Both the position numbers and the translations under genes were made by a program. A stretch of DNA of 58,024 nucleotides from the NCBI GenBank assembly GCA_019633985.1, contig JAHQWE010000017.1:1-58024 (forward strand). Direction: 5' to 3'. The notes beneath the pieces were generated by a model. It searched no databases. It was not told the DNA's origin and saw only the letters and a program-made list of their open reading frames with translations. Shown one piece after another: positions 1 to 8,857 of the stretch. Positions within the stretch are counted from its first letter, which is position 1, and the number at the start of each line of letters is the position of its first letter. This stretch comes from Acidiferrobacterales bacterium (GTDB lineage: Bacteria > Pseudomonadota > Gammaproteobacteria > Arenicellales > Poriferihabitantaceae).

Positions 1-222
1 ATTGTCGTTTCTGACAGTGACGGCGTGCGATGTAAGGTGCGCGGAGTGGAGTATCTGGGCGCTGATATGTTAGTCGACTGCGCTTTGGGTGAGAGTACGT
101 TTCTCGCCCGGGTGCCAGGATCTTCTGAGCTAATATCGGATGATGAGATTTCACTTTCATGGGATTTATCCCGGGCCGCGCTGTTTAATGCAGGCAATGG
201 GAAACGAATGCAGGCTGCTTAA
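1..222 (+). CDS. ABC transporter ATP-binding protein, C-terminal end (partial)
   Basis: The reading frame is open from base 1, so only the last 73 residues of a gene that starts outside the window are present. The visible part (around GVEYLGADMLVD and FLARVPG) matches the C-terminal TOBE region of MalK/UgpC-type importer ATPases, which contacts regulators or substrate; no Walker motif is in view. It lies 142 bases upstream of a Ugp-type binding protein and two permeases on the same strand, so it is most likely the energising subunit of that importer. The family call rests on a short fragment plus the context. Confidence 0.75.
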   Translation: MVVSDSDGVRCKVRGVEYLGADMLVDCALGESTFLARVPGSSELISDDEISLSWDLSRAALFNAGNGKRMQAA

Positions 223-306
223 TTCGAATCGCGTTCAATAGCCTCGCTTCCAGCATTGGCAGTTCATAAAGCTGTCTTTTTCGTGCGGTAAGATGGAAAA
301 AATGTA

Positions 307-325
307 CCGGCCACTATATGGCCGG
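307..325 (+). repeat. Perfect hairpin between ATPase and binding-protein genes
   Basis: CCGGCCA (307-313) and TGGCCGG (319-325) form a 7-bp GC-rich stem with a 5-base loop. No T-run follows, so a classic terminator is unlikely. In sugar importer operons such hairpins often stabilise the mRNA or tune expression of the downstream binding protein; that role is inferred here. Confidence 0.4.
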
Positions 326-364
326 ATAAGAAAAACGTTATGACATCTGACTGCCGGAGAAGCT

Positions 365-1651
365 ATGAAACCAAAGAATTTAATCTCTACTATCCTAATA
401 ACCTCAGCCTTGCTTTTTGGCACCGCATCAACTGCATCCGCGGTTGATCTGGAATTTTATTTTCCTGTAGCGGTGGGCGGTAAAGCGGCGGACACCATTC
501 AGGCATTGACTGATGAATACGTCGCTGCCAATAGCGGTGTCAACATTGATGCCGTTTATGCAGGCTCTTACAAAGAAACAGTAACCAAAGCACTGACTGC
601 CGCACGGGGTGGAAAGCCACCACAGCTTTCGGTGATTTTATCGGTAGATATGTTTACTCTGATCGATGAGGACGTCATTATTCCGTTTGACGACCTGATG
701 CAAAGTGATGAGGATAAGGCCTGGGTAGAGGGTTTCTATCCTGCGTTTATGGAAAACAGCCAGACTGGCGGTAAAACATACGGCATTCCCTTCCAGCGTT
801 CCACACCGGTGTTGTACTGGAATAAGGAAGCGTTTGCTGAAGTTGGGCTGGATCCGAATACCCCGCCGACAACCTGGGAAGAGACGATTGAGTTTGGCAA
901 GAAGTTGGTGAAGAAAGACGCAGATGGAAACGTCACTCGCTGGGGTGTGCGGATTCCTTCCTCTGGCTTTCCATACTGGTTGTTCCAGGGGTTGTCCACG
1001 CAGAACGATGTCATTCTTGCGAATAGTGATGGCAATCAAACTAACTTCGATGATCCAAAAGTCGTGGAAGCGCTGGAATATCTGGTTGATCTAAGCGGTA
1101 AGCATGGCGTCATGGCACCGGGTATTATCGAATGGGGAGCAACGCCGAAAGCTTTCTTTGAAGGGCAAACAGCGATGATGTGGACCTCGACAGGTAACTT
1201 GACGAACGTTCGCAACAACGCCCCGTTTGATTTTGGTGTAGGCCTGCTACCTGCAAACAAACGAAGAGGAGCCCCAACTGGTGGCGGTAACTTTTTTATC
1301 TTTCGCGAAGCAAGCGACGAACAGAAACAAGCGGCCTTTGATTTTGTGAAGTGGATTACTGCGCCGAAGCAATCTGCAAAGTGGACTATTGCAACTGGGT
1401 ATGTCGCACCTCGGGCTGAAACCTGGGAAACAACTGAAATGCAAGCCTATACGGCTGATTTTCCTCCTGCCTTGGTGGCGCGTGATCAGCTGGAATTTGC
1501 GGTAGCGGAACTATCAACCTATGAAAACCAGCGAGTAACCGCTATTTTCAATGATGCACTGGCCGCGGCAATTACGGGAACGAAAACCCCGGCAGATGCG
1601 CTGTCAGAAGCCCAAAAGAAAGCAGATGTGATCCTGAAGGATTATCGATAG
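365..1651 (+). CDS. ugpB: ABC transporter substrate-binding protein, UgpB-like
   Basis: Periplasmic solute-binding protein of 428 residues. A signal peptide covers residues 1-26, with a likely cut after STASA. The rest reads as a family 1 extracellular solute-binding protein: a YGIPFQRSTPVLYWNK segment near residue 138, a WG-x-FFEGQTAMMWTSTG block, and a GGGNFFIF strand near residue 309. The closest named relatives are glycerol-3-phosphate binding proteins (UgpB), but other phosphodiesters or oligosaccharides are possible, so the substrate is not fixed. The gene sits between the ATPase fragment and two permease genes in the same direction. The ATG follows GCCGGAGAAGCT, which contains a good ribosome binding site. 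Confidence 0.85.
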   Translation: MKPKNLISTILITSALLFGTASTASAVDLEFYFPVAVGGKAADTIQALTDEYVAANSGVNIDAVYAGSYKETVTKALTAARGGKPPQLSVILSVDMFTLIDEDVIIPFDDLMQSDEDKAWVEGFYPAFMENSQTGGKTYGIPFQRSTPVLYWNKEAFAEVGLDPNTPPTTWEETIEFGKKLVKKDADGNVTRWGVRIPSSGFPYWLFQGLSTQNDVILANSDGNQTNFDDPKVVEALEYLVDLSGKHGVMAPGIIEWGATPKAFFEGQTAMMWTSTGNLTNVRNNAPFDFGVGLLPANKRRGAPTGGGNFFIFREASDEQKQAAFDFVKWITAPKQSAKWTIATGYVAPRAETWETTEMQAYTADFPPALVARDQLEFAVAELSTYENQRVTAIFNDALAAAITGTKTPADALSEAQKKADVILKDYR

Positions 1652-1673
1652 GAGGTAGTCTGATCGCTTTAAT

Positions 1674-1702
1674 GATGCGGTGGGCGAATTGCCTGCCGCA
1701 TC
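1674..1702 (+). repeat. Intercistronic hairpin between binding protein and permease
   Basis: GATGCGG (1674-1680) pairs with CCGCATC (1696-1702), with an inner GGC/GCC pairing. It sits 23 bases after the binding-protein stop and 15 bases before the permease start. Such stem-loops commonly protect the upstream message so that binding protein is made in excess over the membrane subunits; this is inferred from position. No T-run follows. Confidence 0.45.
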
Positions 1703-1717
1703 CATAAACGTATAAAT

Positions 1718-2596
1718 ATGTTGCACCGTCGAGAGTGGGTTTACGGGTGGCTGTTTCTCAGCCCAGCCTTACTGTTTCTGTTTGCCTTTACCCATTATCC
1801 GGCGCTCAATACTATTATCAGCAGTTTCTTCTCTACACCAAAAGGGAGAAGGCCCGCCAAATTTATTGGCCCTGAAAACTATCAGACGCTACTTCAGGAT
1901 GAAGTGTTCTGGAAAGTTCTCGAAAACAACTTCTGGTTTGCGGTTGGTACTATTCCGATATCCGTCGCTCTTGCACTGGCAATGGCGCTATGGGTCAACA
2001 GCCAGCTGAAAGGCAAGACCATGGCCCGTGTCGCCTACTTTGCTCCAACAGTGTTGCCGTTGATTGCGGTGGCAAATATCTGGTTGTTTTTCTACACCCC
2101 GGGTTTCGGCTTAATCGATCAGTTGCGCAGCGGTTTATTTGGCTTGCCGGCAATCAATCTTTTGGGTAACCCTGATACTGTGCTGGGCGCCATGATCGTG
2201 GTGGCAATCTGGAAAGAAGCAGGTTTCTTTATGATCTTCTACCTAGCCGCCCTGCAATCAATTCCTCCTGTGTTAAAAGAAGCAGCAGATATCGAAGGGG
2301 CGGGCAACTTTTATTATCTACGCAAAGTAGTTATTCCCCTGCTAATGCCTACCACGCTGTTTGTTTCTGTGAACGCGGTGATTAATTCTTTTCGCCTGGT
2401 AGATCATATCTTTGTAATGACAGAAGGTGGCCCAGATAACGCGAGTAGTCTACTGTTATTCTATATTTATGAGACCGCCTTCCAATATTGGCAAACGGGC
2501 TATGCGGCGACTCTGACAGTGGTGATGTTATTGCTGTTGTCGGTATTGGCCATCGGGCAGTTCTTTTTGTTCGATCGCAAAATTCACTATCGGTAG
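1718..2596 (+). CDS. ugpA: ABC sugar/glycerol-phosphate permease, UgpA-like
   Basis: Integral inner-membrane subunit of 292 residues with about six hydrophobic helices. The EAA coupling loop, which docks on the ATPase, is clear at residues 188-211 (KEAADIEGAG, then VVIPLLMPT). The TEGGPDNASSLLLFYIYE stretch near residue 235 is typical of the MalF/UgpA side of family 1 sugar importers. It is followed 10 bases later by a second, MalG/UgpE-type permease, so the pair should form a heterodimeric channel. The ATG at 1718 has only a weak ribosome binding site, perhaps compensated by the hairpin just upstream. Confidence 0.85.
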   Translation: MLHRREWVYGWLFLSPALLFLFAFTHYPALNTIISSFFSTPKGRRPAKFIGPENYQTLLQDEVFWKVLENNFWFAVGTIPISVALALAMALWVNSQLKGKTMARVAYFAPTVLPLIAVANIWLFFYTPGFGLIDQLRSGLFGLPAINLLGNPDTVLGAMIVVAIWKEAGFFMIFYLAALQSIPPVLKEAADIEGAGNFYYLRKVVIPLLMPTTLFVSVNAVINSFRLVDHIFVMTEGGPDNASSLLLFYIYETAFQYWQTGYAATLTVVMLLLLSVLAIGQFFLFDRKIHYR

Positions 2597-2606
2597 CCGG
2601 AATATC

Positions 2607-3467
2607 ATGCAAACGAATATCACCAGGCCGAAGTGGCATCACCCTGGCAGGCGCTTAATGCCGGACTTTGATACTGTACTCAACACCTTTGCGATGTGGG
2701 TACTTGCGTTCCTCTGGGCACTGCCGCTGCTCTACGCAATTTGGACTGCCTTCCATCCGGCGGCCTATGAAACTCGATTTGTCCTTACCGCACCTCTGAC
2801 GTTGGACAATTTTGTTAAAGCTTGGGAAGCGGCTCCCTTTGCCAGATACTTTTTCAACACCGTGATACTGGTAACGCTGATCCTGATCTGCCAGTTTATT
2901 CTATGTACGTTAGCGGCGTTTGCGTTTGCTCGATTCAAATTTCCTGGCAGCAGTATTCTGTTTACACTGGTGCTTCTACAGCTCCTGGTGATGCCCGATA
3001 TATTGATTGTTGAAAACTACAAAACCATCCGGGCGCTTGGGTTAGTAGATACCATTGTGGCGATCGGCTTACCCTATATCGCTTCAGGTTTTGGTATTTT
3101 TCTCCTGAGACAGACTTTTATGACCATTCCCAAAGAGCTGGATGAAGCAGCCCGAGTGGAAGGGGCGTCTTTCTTAAGTTTGCTTTGGAACGTTTATATC
3201 CCCCTTGCGAAACCCACGTATCTGGCCTATGGACTGGTTTCAGTGAGCCATCACTGGAACAACTTTCTTTGGCCGCTCATTATCACTAACTCTGTGGAAA
3301 CCCGACCGGTTACAGTGGGGTTGAGTGTGTTTTCGGCAATAGATGCTGGTCTGGAATGGTCGGTGATTAATGCCGCTACCTTGATGACTTCGGGCCCGCT
3401 TCTGATCGCCTTTTTGCTATTTCAGCGGCAATTTGTGCAAAGCTTTATGCGAGCGGGCATTCGATAG
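2607..3467 (+). CDS. ugpE: ABC sugar/glycerol-phosphate permease, UgpE-like
   Basis: Second inner-membrane subunit, 286 residues, of the MalG/UgpE type. The first helix is near residues 28-47 and the EAA loop lies at 180-203 (DEAARVEGAS, then YIPLAKP). The usual SHHWNNFLWPLI segment of this subfamily is present. The start lies 10 bases after the partner permease stop, so the two are almost certainly co-transcribed and translationally coupled. The C-terminus (QRQFVQSFMRAGIR) is the standard ending of this subunit. The importer order here is ATPase, binding protein, permease, permease. Confidence 0.87.
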   Translation: MQTNITRPKWHHPGRRLMPDFDTVLNTFAMWVLAFLWALPLLYAIWTAFHPAAYETRFVLTAPLTLDNFVKAWEAAPFARYFFNTVILVTLILICQFILCTLAAFAFARFKFPGSSILFTLVLLQLLVMPDILIVENYKTIRALGLVDTIVAIGLPYIASGFGIFLLRQTFMTIPKELDEAARVEGASFLSLLWNVYIPLAKPTYLAYGLVSVSHHWNNFLWPLIITNSVETRPVTVGLSVFSAIDAGLEWSVINAATLMTSGPLLIAFLLFQRQFVQSFMRAGIR

Positions 3468-3493
3468 ATTTTTGATTGCAGTTATCCGCCTTA

Positions 3494-4333
3494 CTAAGCT
3501 TGAAGCACCAATCTTAGCGGTTGATGATCAGACGCATTGGATTGGGTATTTACAGACAGATCTTGAATCGCGTGTTCCAATTGTGGCGAAATAAAGAAAT
3601 AGTCTCGGCAATGAGGGCCTTCCGGCCATTGGGCATGGTCAAAAATACCGCAAGTAGGAGGGTGCGGCTGGTTCTGGTTTTGTATTTGCCATGCATCCAG
3701 TAAACGGTGAGTATGACTTTCTCCTAGCATCATCCGATACTGATCTGAAAACGGTGTGAGATTGAAATCGCCACAAAAGATGCTGTGGTCTGTTTCTGGG
3801 GGAGCTTGGTAGAAACCGGGGCCATCATTGAGCGATGGTGCCAGCGCTCGGTCACAACATTGGCTATAGATATCTCGCAAATGATGCACATGGGCGCTTC
3901 GTTGTAGGCCGGAGAAATATTCTAGATGGGTGGTCACTACACGATAAGTCTGATTGCCCTTGCAAACCACTATCTCGATCGCCTGCCGCGCCATATTCTT
4001 TGTTTTCGGGTCAGCGGGTTGAGGCAACTGATGGTGGGCGATGCTTAGAACAGGTAGTTTGCTCAATATGATATTGCCGAAGCGAATCCGCTTTCCGTTA
4101 AGGGTACGATCAATTGCCGGACCGTACTCGCAGCGATACGCTGGAAAATGAGAGGCGAGTTCCATGGGCTGATCGACAAGGGGTACTCCGTCCTCCGCGA
4201 ATTCCTGGACCACCTCCTGGCAGCAAATAATATCGCTTTCGCCCATCTGCTTGATAACGTCGGCAATACGCTCGATGCTGGTGACGTTATCAACGCCCTT
4301 TGCCATCTGAATATTCCAGGTCAAAATAATCAT
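3494..4333 (-). CDS. Endonuclease/exonuclease/phosphatase-family protein
   Basis: 279 residues of the Mg-dependent EEP fold, whose members cut phosphodiester or phosphomonoester bonds in DNA, sphingomyelin, inositol phosphates or glycerophosphodiesters. The active-site set is complete: N7 (TWNIQ), E40 (CQEV), H136 (THLE), D189 and N191 (GDFNL), D244 (RDYFFIS), D269 and H270 (SDHQP). No signal peptide is visible, so it is probably cytoplasmic. It converges on the Ugp-like operon, 26 bases from the permease stop. That position suggests it may process an imported phosphodiester, in the role UgpQ has in E. coli, but it is a different family and on the opposite strand, so the link is a guess. Confidence 0.75.
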   Translation of the reverse strand: MIILTWNIQMAKGVDNVTSIERIADVIKQMGESDIICCQEVVQEFAEDGVPLVDQPMELASHFPAYRCEYGPAIDRTLNGKRIRFGNIILSKLPVLSIAHHQLPQPADPKTKNMARQAIEIVVCKGNQTYRVVTTHLEYFSGLQRSAHVHHLRDIYSQCCDRALAPSLNDGPGFYQAPPETDHSIFCGDFNLTPFSDQYRMMLGESHTHRLLDAWQIQNQNQPHPPTCGIFDHAQWPEGPHCRDYFFISPQLEHAIQDLSVNTQSNASDHQPLRLVLQA

Positions 4334-4491
4334 GAACCACTGAACTTGATAGGGTTATATATTCTGGCTTATCCAGATGGAGTTTCTGTGGGTCACTACT
4401 GCGTTCAACATCGTTTTGATAACAGCGTTCGTCCCTCTGATTCACAACAGAAAAACAGAATAGTGAAATTCTACACTACGGTTAAAATCGG

Positions 4492-4513
4492 AATTTGGGG
4501 TTATCGCCAAATT
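4492..4513 (-). terminator. Weak terminator after tdh
   Basis: AATTTGG (4492-4498) and CCAAATT (4507-4513) form a 7-bp stem with an 8-base loop, 27 bases past the tdh stop on the minus strand, followed on that strand by GATTTT. The stem is AT-rich and the T-run short, so it would be a weak terminator at best. Confidence 0.35.
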
Positions 4514-4539
4514 GGAGTTACACCTTCGGAGGTTGGGAA

Positions 4540-5577
4540 TCAATTCCAGTTCAAAACTACTTTTCCGCTGCTACCCTCAAGCATCTTTTCAAACCCCAGC
4601 TGGTAATCGTGAGCGGATAATCGATGGGTAATGACGCCTCGTACATCCAGGCCGTTTTGAATTAGGGCAATCATTTTGTACCAGGTCTCGAATATTTCGC
4701 GACCGTAGACGCCTTTGATCGTGATGGCTTTAAATACGATACGCGACCAGTCGATGATCGAGCTTCCTGGTGGTACCCCCAGAAGCGCAATACGCCCTCC
4801 CATAACCAGCCCATCAATCATTTGATCAAGCGCTTGCTGGTTTCCGGACATTTCCAACCCTACGTCAAAGCCTTGTTTCATACCAAGTTGCGACGTGACG
4901 TCTTTCAGGCATTCCTCGTTTGGATTCATCGTACGTACATCTGCTACTTTCGCCGCCAATGCCAGGCGCTCGTTATTAATGTCGGTAATCACGATATGCC
5001 TCGCTCCGACATGGCGTGCGACTGCCGCGGCCATAATGCCAATGGACCCTGCACCTGTAATCAGCACATCTTCACCAACTAGATTGAAGCTGAGAGCTGT
5101 GTGCACCGCATTACCCAGCGGATCTAGTATCGAGCCGATCTCATCGTCTATTTCATCAGGTAGAAGCACAACATTAAAGGCTGGCAGGCGAAGGTACTCG
5201 GCAAATGCGCCCGGCTCATTCACGCCAATACCGCGAGTTTCCGGATCAAGGTGGAACTTTCCCGCGCGAGACTGTCGTGAAGACTTGCCTATCAGGTGCC
5301 CTTCACCTGAGCAGCGCTGACCAACGGAAAGATCTGTCACCGCAGACCCAGTTTCAACAATCTCACCGCTAAATTCGTGCCCGGTGATGAGGGGCACAGG
5401 AATGGTTTTTTGGGCCCATTGATCCCACTTCCATATATGCAGATCAGTGCCGCAAATTGCGGTTTTACGAATGCGTATTAGAACGTCATCCGGCCCAATG
5501 CGTGGAACAGGCTGCTGCGCCATCCAAATTCCTGGTTCCGGCCTGGATTTTACCAGTGCCTGCATCGACAGATTCAC
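4540..5577 (-). CDS. tdh: L-threonine 3-dehydrogenase
   Basis: 345-residue zinc alcohol dehydrogenase-type enzyme that oxidises L-threonine with NAD to 2-amino-3-ketobutyrate, which the adjacent Kbl cleaves. The catalytic zinc ligands are present: C42 (AICGTDLH) and H67-E68 (TGHEFSGE). The NAD fold has GAGSIG at 175-180 with acidic D199. Alignment by eye to E. coli Tdh shows the structural-zinc cysteines (C-x2-C-x2-C-x7-C) replaced by G97, S100, S103 and D111 in the segment after GEGH. The rest of that lobe is kept ([15 protein letters not shown]), so the gene looks functional but without the structural metal. Its start overlaps the end of kbl by 4 bases. Confidence 0.9.
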   Translation of the reverse strand: MNLSMQALVKSRPEPGIWMAQQPVPRIGPDDVLIRIRKTAICGTDLHIWKWDQWAQKTIPVPLITGHEFSGEIVETGSAVTDLSVGQRCSGEGHLIGKSSRQSRAGKFHLDPETRGIGVNEPGAFAEYLRLPAFNVVLLPDEIDDEIGSILDPLGNAVHTALSFNLVGEDVLITGAGSIGIMAAAVARHVGARHIVITDINNERLALAAKVADVRTMNPNEECLKDVTSQLGMKQGFDVGLEMSGNQQALDQMIDGLVMGGRIALLGVPPGSSIIDWSRIVFKAITIKGVYGREIFETWYKMIALIQNGLDVRGVITHRLSAHDYQLGFEKMLEGSSGKVVLNWN

Positions 5578-6776
5578 GATAAAACTCCGGCTTGCTTGCC
5601 TGCTTTCTCGAAAGCATTCAGAGCAAAATCCAAATCACCCTGGTTGAGTCCTGCGCTCATTTGGGTGCGGATGCGGGCTTGTCCCTTGGGAACGACTGGA
5701 TAGAAAAATCCGGAGACGTAAACACCCAATTCAAAAAGGTGCGCTGCCATCTGCTGCGCGAGTTTGGCTTCACCCAACATCACAGGAACTATCGGATGTT
5801 CTCCGAGCCGAAGATCGAAACCAAGTTGGGTTAACCCGTCTCGCCAATAGCGGGCATTTTCAAAGAGCTGTGATCTTAATGCATCGCCCGTTTCTACGAT
5901 GTCTAGTGCCGTGAGAGCGGCGGTGACCACCATCGGCGGTAGAGAATTAGAAAACAAATACGGCCGTGCCTTTTGCCGTAACGTATCTACCACCGCTTGC
6001 GGGCCAGCTATATATCCGCCGATCGCGCCGCCCAATGCTTTACCCAATGTCCCTGTTAAAATATCTACGTTGACGTCAAAATGAGATGGCGTTCCTGCTC
6101 CTCGCGGCCCCATAAAACCGGTTGCATGACAGTCGTCAACCATCACCAATGCATCATACCGTCTGGCTAGGCGCGTAATTTCCGGCAGCTTTGCCAGATA
6201 TCCGTCCATTGAAAATACGCCATCCGTTGCAATCATGATGGTACGTGCGCCGTTTGTTCGCACCGTTTGAAGCTGTTGCTCCAAATCGGTCATATCAGCA
6301 CTCTGATAGCGATATCGCTTCGCTTTACAAAGTCGGATGCCGTCAATGATGGAAGCATGATTGAGTGAATCAGAAACGATGGCGTCATCAGGACCCAGCA
6401 GGGGTTCAAACAATCCGCTATTGGCATCAAAGCAGGCGGCGAAAAGAATGGCATCGTCTTTACCAAGAAAGTTGGCCAGGCGTTTTTCAAGCTGTTGGTG
6501 AATATCCTGGGTGCCACAAATGAACCTCACAGAGGCCATGCCGTAACCGTATTGATCCAGACCTTTCTTGGCGGCAGCAATGATTTTGGGGTGGTCGGCA
6601 AGGCCCAGGTAATTATTGGCACAGAGATTCACCACGCCCCCAGGCCTTAGGCGATTGGCGGCAATCCTGACGCGATTACCCTGGGGTGAAATGATAGGGC
6701 GCTCGGTTTTATACAATCCCTGATGGTTCAGGTTTTCTAAGGCTTCGGAAAGGTGGTCATAAAATTGGGCGGTCAT
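5574..6776 (-). CDS. kbl: Glycine C-acetyltransferase (2-amino-3-ketobutyrate CoA ligase)
   Basis: 400-residue PLP enzyme of the alpha-oxoamine synthase family. It cleaves 2-amino-3-ketobutyrate with CoA to glycine and acetyl-CoA, the second step of threonine degradation. Visible marks are [10 protein letters not shown] near 54-63, [14 protein letters not shown] at 77-90, [10 protein letters not shown] at 212-221, and the PLP lysine K246 in [10 protein letters not shown]. Length and ends match the family. It is the first gene of the leftward kbl-tdh pair (ATGA overlap) and is divergent from an Lrp/AsnC regulator that probably controls it. Confidence 0.95.
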   Translation of the reverse strand: MTAQFYDHLSEALENLNHQGLYKTERPIISPQGNRVRIAANRLRPGGVVNLCANNYLGLADHPKIIAAAKKGLDQYGYGMASVRFICGTQDIHQQLEKRLANFLGKDDAILFAACFDANSGLFEPLLGPDDAIVSDSLNHASIIDGIRLCKAKRYRYQSADMTDLEQQLQTVRTNGARTIMIATDGVFSMDGYLAKLPEITRLARRYDALVMVDDCHATGFMGPRGAGTPSHFDVNVDILTGTLGKALGGAIGGYIAGPQAVVDTLRQKARPYLFSNSLPPMVVTAALTALDIVETGDALRSQLFENARYWRDGLTQLGFDLRLGEHPIVPVMLGEAKLAQQMAAHLFELGVYVSGFFYPVVPKGQARIRTQMSAGLNQGDLDFALNAFEKAGKQAGVLS

Positions 6777-6874
6777 TGTTGTTACTTTTATGCGCTTAAA
6801 ATTGTCTAGGACGGAGGGTTATTTGCCCGCAAATATTATCCGTTGTTTTGCCAAATTATCTTCCTAATTTTTGA

Positions 6875-6890
6875 CTATTTCGCGAAATAG
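6875..6890. promoter_or_regulatory. 16-bp palindrome, candidate Lrp/AsnC operator
   Basis: CTATTTCGCGAAATAG is a perfect 16-bp palindrome in the 175-base region between kbl (leftward) and the Lrp-type gene (rightward). A looser inverted pair, ATGAATC (6894-6900) and GATTCAT (6927-6933), lies beside it. Lrp/AsnC proteins bind about 15-bp dyads of this kind, often in the promoter they share with their target, so autoregulation and control of kbl-tdh are likely but inferred. Confidence 0.5.
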
Positions 6891-6951
6891 CAAATGAATC
6901 TTTTGTTATTATTCATGTTTAAAGAAGATTCATTTATAGAGGCTATAAATA

Positions 6952-7410
6952 GTGACTGCCTACCAACTCGACAGGACTGATAGAAAAATTATTCAGGAAC
7001 TCCAAAATGACGGAAGAATCAGCAATGCTGAGTTAGCCCGGCGCGTGGGGCTATCTCAATCACCTTGCTGGACCAGAGTGAGAAACCTGGAAAGTAGCGG
7101 TGTTATTTCGGGCTATCAGGCGGTGATCAGCCAAAAGGCCCTGGGTAAGAAAGAAATCATGATCGTGCAGGTTTCTATGGATCGGCATGATGACAAGAGC
7201 TTTTCCAGCGCCGAAAAAATGATCCGTGGCATGCCAGAGGTTCTCGAGGCACATCTTTGCGCTGCGGAATTTGATTTTCTAATCAAGATTGCCTTTAGAG
7301 ACACCAGAGAGTTTGAGGATTTTCTGAAACGCAAGATATACAAGATTCCCGGGATTAAAAATGTCCGCTCTATGTTGTGTATTCGTGACGTATTGAACGA
7401 TGATACTTAG
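6952..7410 (+). CDS. Lrp/AsnC-family transcriptional regulator
   Basis: 152 residues. The N-terminal winged helix-turn-helix (about residues 8-55: DRKIIQELQNDGRIS, ELARRVGLSQSPCWTRV) is followed by a RAM ligand-binding domain (about 70-140). Proteins of this family form dimers to octamers that sense amino acids. Divergent orientation from kbl-tdh suggests it responds to threonine, glycine or leucine and controls threonine degradation; E. coli tdh-kbl is under Lrp control, but this protein is closer to a dedicated local regulator than to global Lrp. The start is GTG; no in-frame ATG precedes the helix-turn-helix. Confidence 0.85.
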   Translation: MTAYQLDRTDRKIIQELQNDGRISNAELARRVGLSQSPCWTRVRNLESSGVISGYQAVISQKALGKKEIMIVQVSMDRHDDKSFSSAEKMIRGMPEVLEAHLCAAEFDFLIKIAFRDTREFEDFLKRKIYKIPGIKNVRSMLCIRDVLNDDT

Positions 7411-7559
7411 GACTAGGTATTGCGACTTTCTGCATGCCATTTTTTGAGGTGGCGTTGAGCTTCCTCAGTGGAGTTACTTTAAAATCTCTAGGGACAATTC
7501 ACATCCCGCCAGACATCAATATCGATTAAACTGGGCGTGGACCCATCCGAGAAACATGC

Positions 7560-8714
7560 ATGCAAGGACCATACAATTATAAGGAACGGGACGTTCCACT
7601 AGACCCAAACAGGGAGTTTAGAATTGGTGAAGGTAAGATCAGTGGCTACAGCGCTGTTTTTCTGGGCGCCATGAGTTTGCTCGGCGTTCTCGCATTTCTG
7701 TATCCATCCTATTTGACGACCACTGAACTTCGCCAGGTGTACGATGGTGTGGTGCTGCAAAAAGTCTTGAAGTACGCCATGTATTTTGCTTTGTTTTTTG
7801 GTGCCCTGACATTCCTTTTTGGCAAATACAGGAGGCTCGGCATCGCCGGCATCACTCTAACCCTCATCGCATTTGCATTGGGTGGGTACACGGTTCCGGT
7901 TGGTCCTGTCGAACCGAGACCGTTATCACTGGGCGTGGACTGGATGATCCTTGCGTTCCTTGGGTCAGTATTTATCTTTATGACACTGGAAAAACTATTT
8001 CCGAAGTATCGAAATCAAGTGATATTGAGGCCGCAATGGGGCCTTGATTTGTGGTATTTCTGCTTCAATCACCTGGCGATCTCCGCTATCTTGATTTACG
8101 CCAACTACCATATCAGCCATTTTGATTGGGCACTGAATCCGTCTCTCCAGGCCAGCGTAAATTCCATGCCACTTGCTGCGAAAGTCGTGTTAACGATTAT
8201 CTGCGCTGATTTCGTGCTTTACTGGGAGCACCGTCTTTATCACGAAGTCAAAATCCTTTGGCCGGTCCACGCAGTTCATCATTCCATTGAAAACCTGGAC
8301 TGGCTTGCAGGATCGCGAGGCCACTTTATCCAGGTTTTTTCCGAGCGGGCCATGGTGATGGTGCCACTTTATTTGCTTGGCGTTGACCCTGTTACGTTGA
8401 ATATATACGTGACTTTTGCCGCGTTACAGGCGATCTTGATTCACTGTAATATCAGTTTTTCATTTGGACCATTGAGGTACATTTTTGTCACCCCTCAATT
8501 TCATCACTGGCATCACAGTTCTGAAAAACCGGCGATCGATACCAACTATTCAGCGCATCTGGTGTTGTTTGATTGGCTATTCAGGACAATGCACATGCCA
8601 GGTAAGCACTGGCCCGCTGACTATGGGACCACCAGAAAACTTCCCTCTACCTATCTGGGACAAACACTTTATCCGGTCACGGCATTTACCAGGAAATCTG
8701 ACAACAGTAAGTGA
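7560..8714 (+). CDS. Fatty acid hydroxylase / sterol desaturase-family membrane protein
   Basis: 384-residue membrane di-iron oxygenase. The histidine boxes that hold the two irons are intact: H224-x3-H228 (EHRLYHE), H237-x2-HH (HAVHH, 237-241), and HHWHH at 315-319, with H333 further on. Hydrophobic segments lie near 33-50, 68-88, 95-112, 126-142, 165-183 and 206-222, so this version has extra N-terminal helices before the catalytic core. Family members hydroxylate or desaturate sterols, fatty acids, carotenoids or ether lipids; the substrate cannot be told. It stands alone with 150 bases upstream, and no terminator with a T-run is seen downstream. Confidence 0.8.
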   Translation: MQGPYNYKERDVPLDPNREFRIGEGKISGYSAVFLGAMSLLGVLAFLYPSYLTTTELRQVYDGVVLQKVLKYAMYFALFFGALTFLFGKYRRLGIAGITLTLIAFALGGYTVPVGPVEPRPLSLGVDWMILAFLGSVFIFMTLEKLFPKYRNQVILRPQWGLDLWYFCFNHLAISAILIYANYHISHFDWALNPSLQASVNSMPLAAKVVLTIICADFVLYWEHRLYHEVKILWPVHAVHHSIENLDWLAGSRGHFIQVFSERAMVMVPLYLLGVDPVTLNIYVTFAALQAILIHCNISFSFGPLRYIFVTPQFHHWHHSSEKPAIDTNYSAHLVLFDWLFRTMHMPGKHWPADYGTTRKLPSTYLGQTLYPVTAFTRKSDNSK

Positions 8715-8810
8715 GAGGGTTGAGGTGGTGCCAGGGTGGTCCCTGATCATGCAAGTGCCTGAGTCTCAAGCTTAGATGGTTGCTCCCACCTCTCACACAC
8801 TTTCCAGTGC

Positions 8811-8849
8811 GTACATTGCATTCTGATACTTGATCGGAATGCAATGTAC
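8811..8849. repeat. 13-bp perfect inverted repeat between convergent genes
   Basis: GTACATTGCATTC (8811-8823) and GAATGCAATGTAC (8837-8849) are exact reverse complements with a 13-base loop. The hairpin lies between the ends of the rightward hydroxylase and leftward DM13 genes, so it may end transcription from both sides. There is no clear T-run on either strand. Confidence 0.55.
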
Positions 8850-8857
8850 TAGTAAAG

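Noticed and set aside
4148-4606. 152-residue plus-strand frame opposite the EEP protein and tdh end
   Set aside because: It lies antisense to a gene with a complete active site, spans the intergenic terminator region and has no family pattern.
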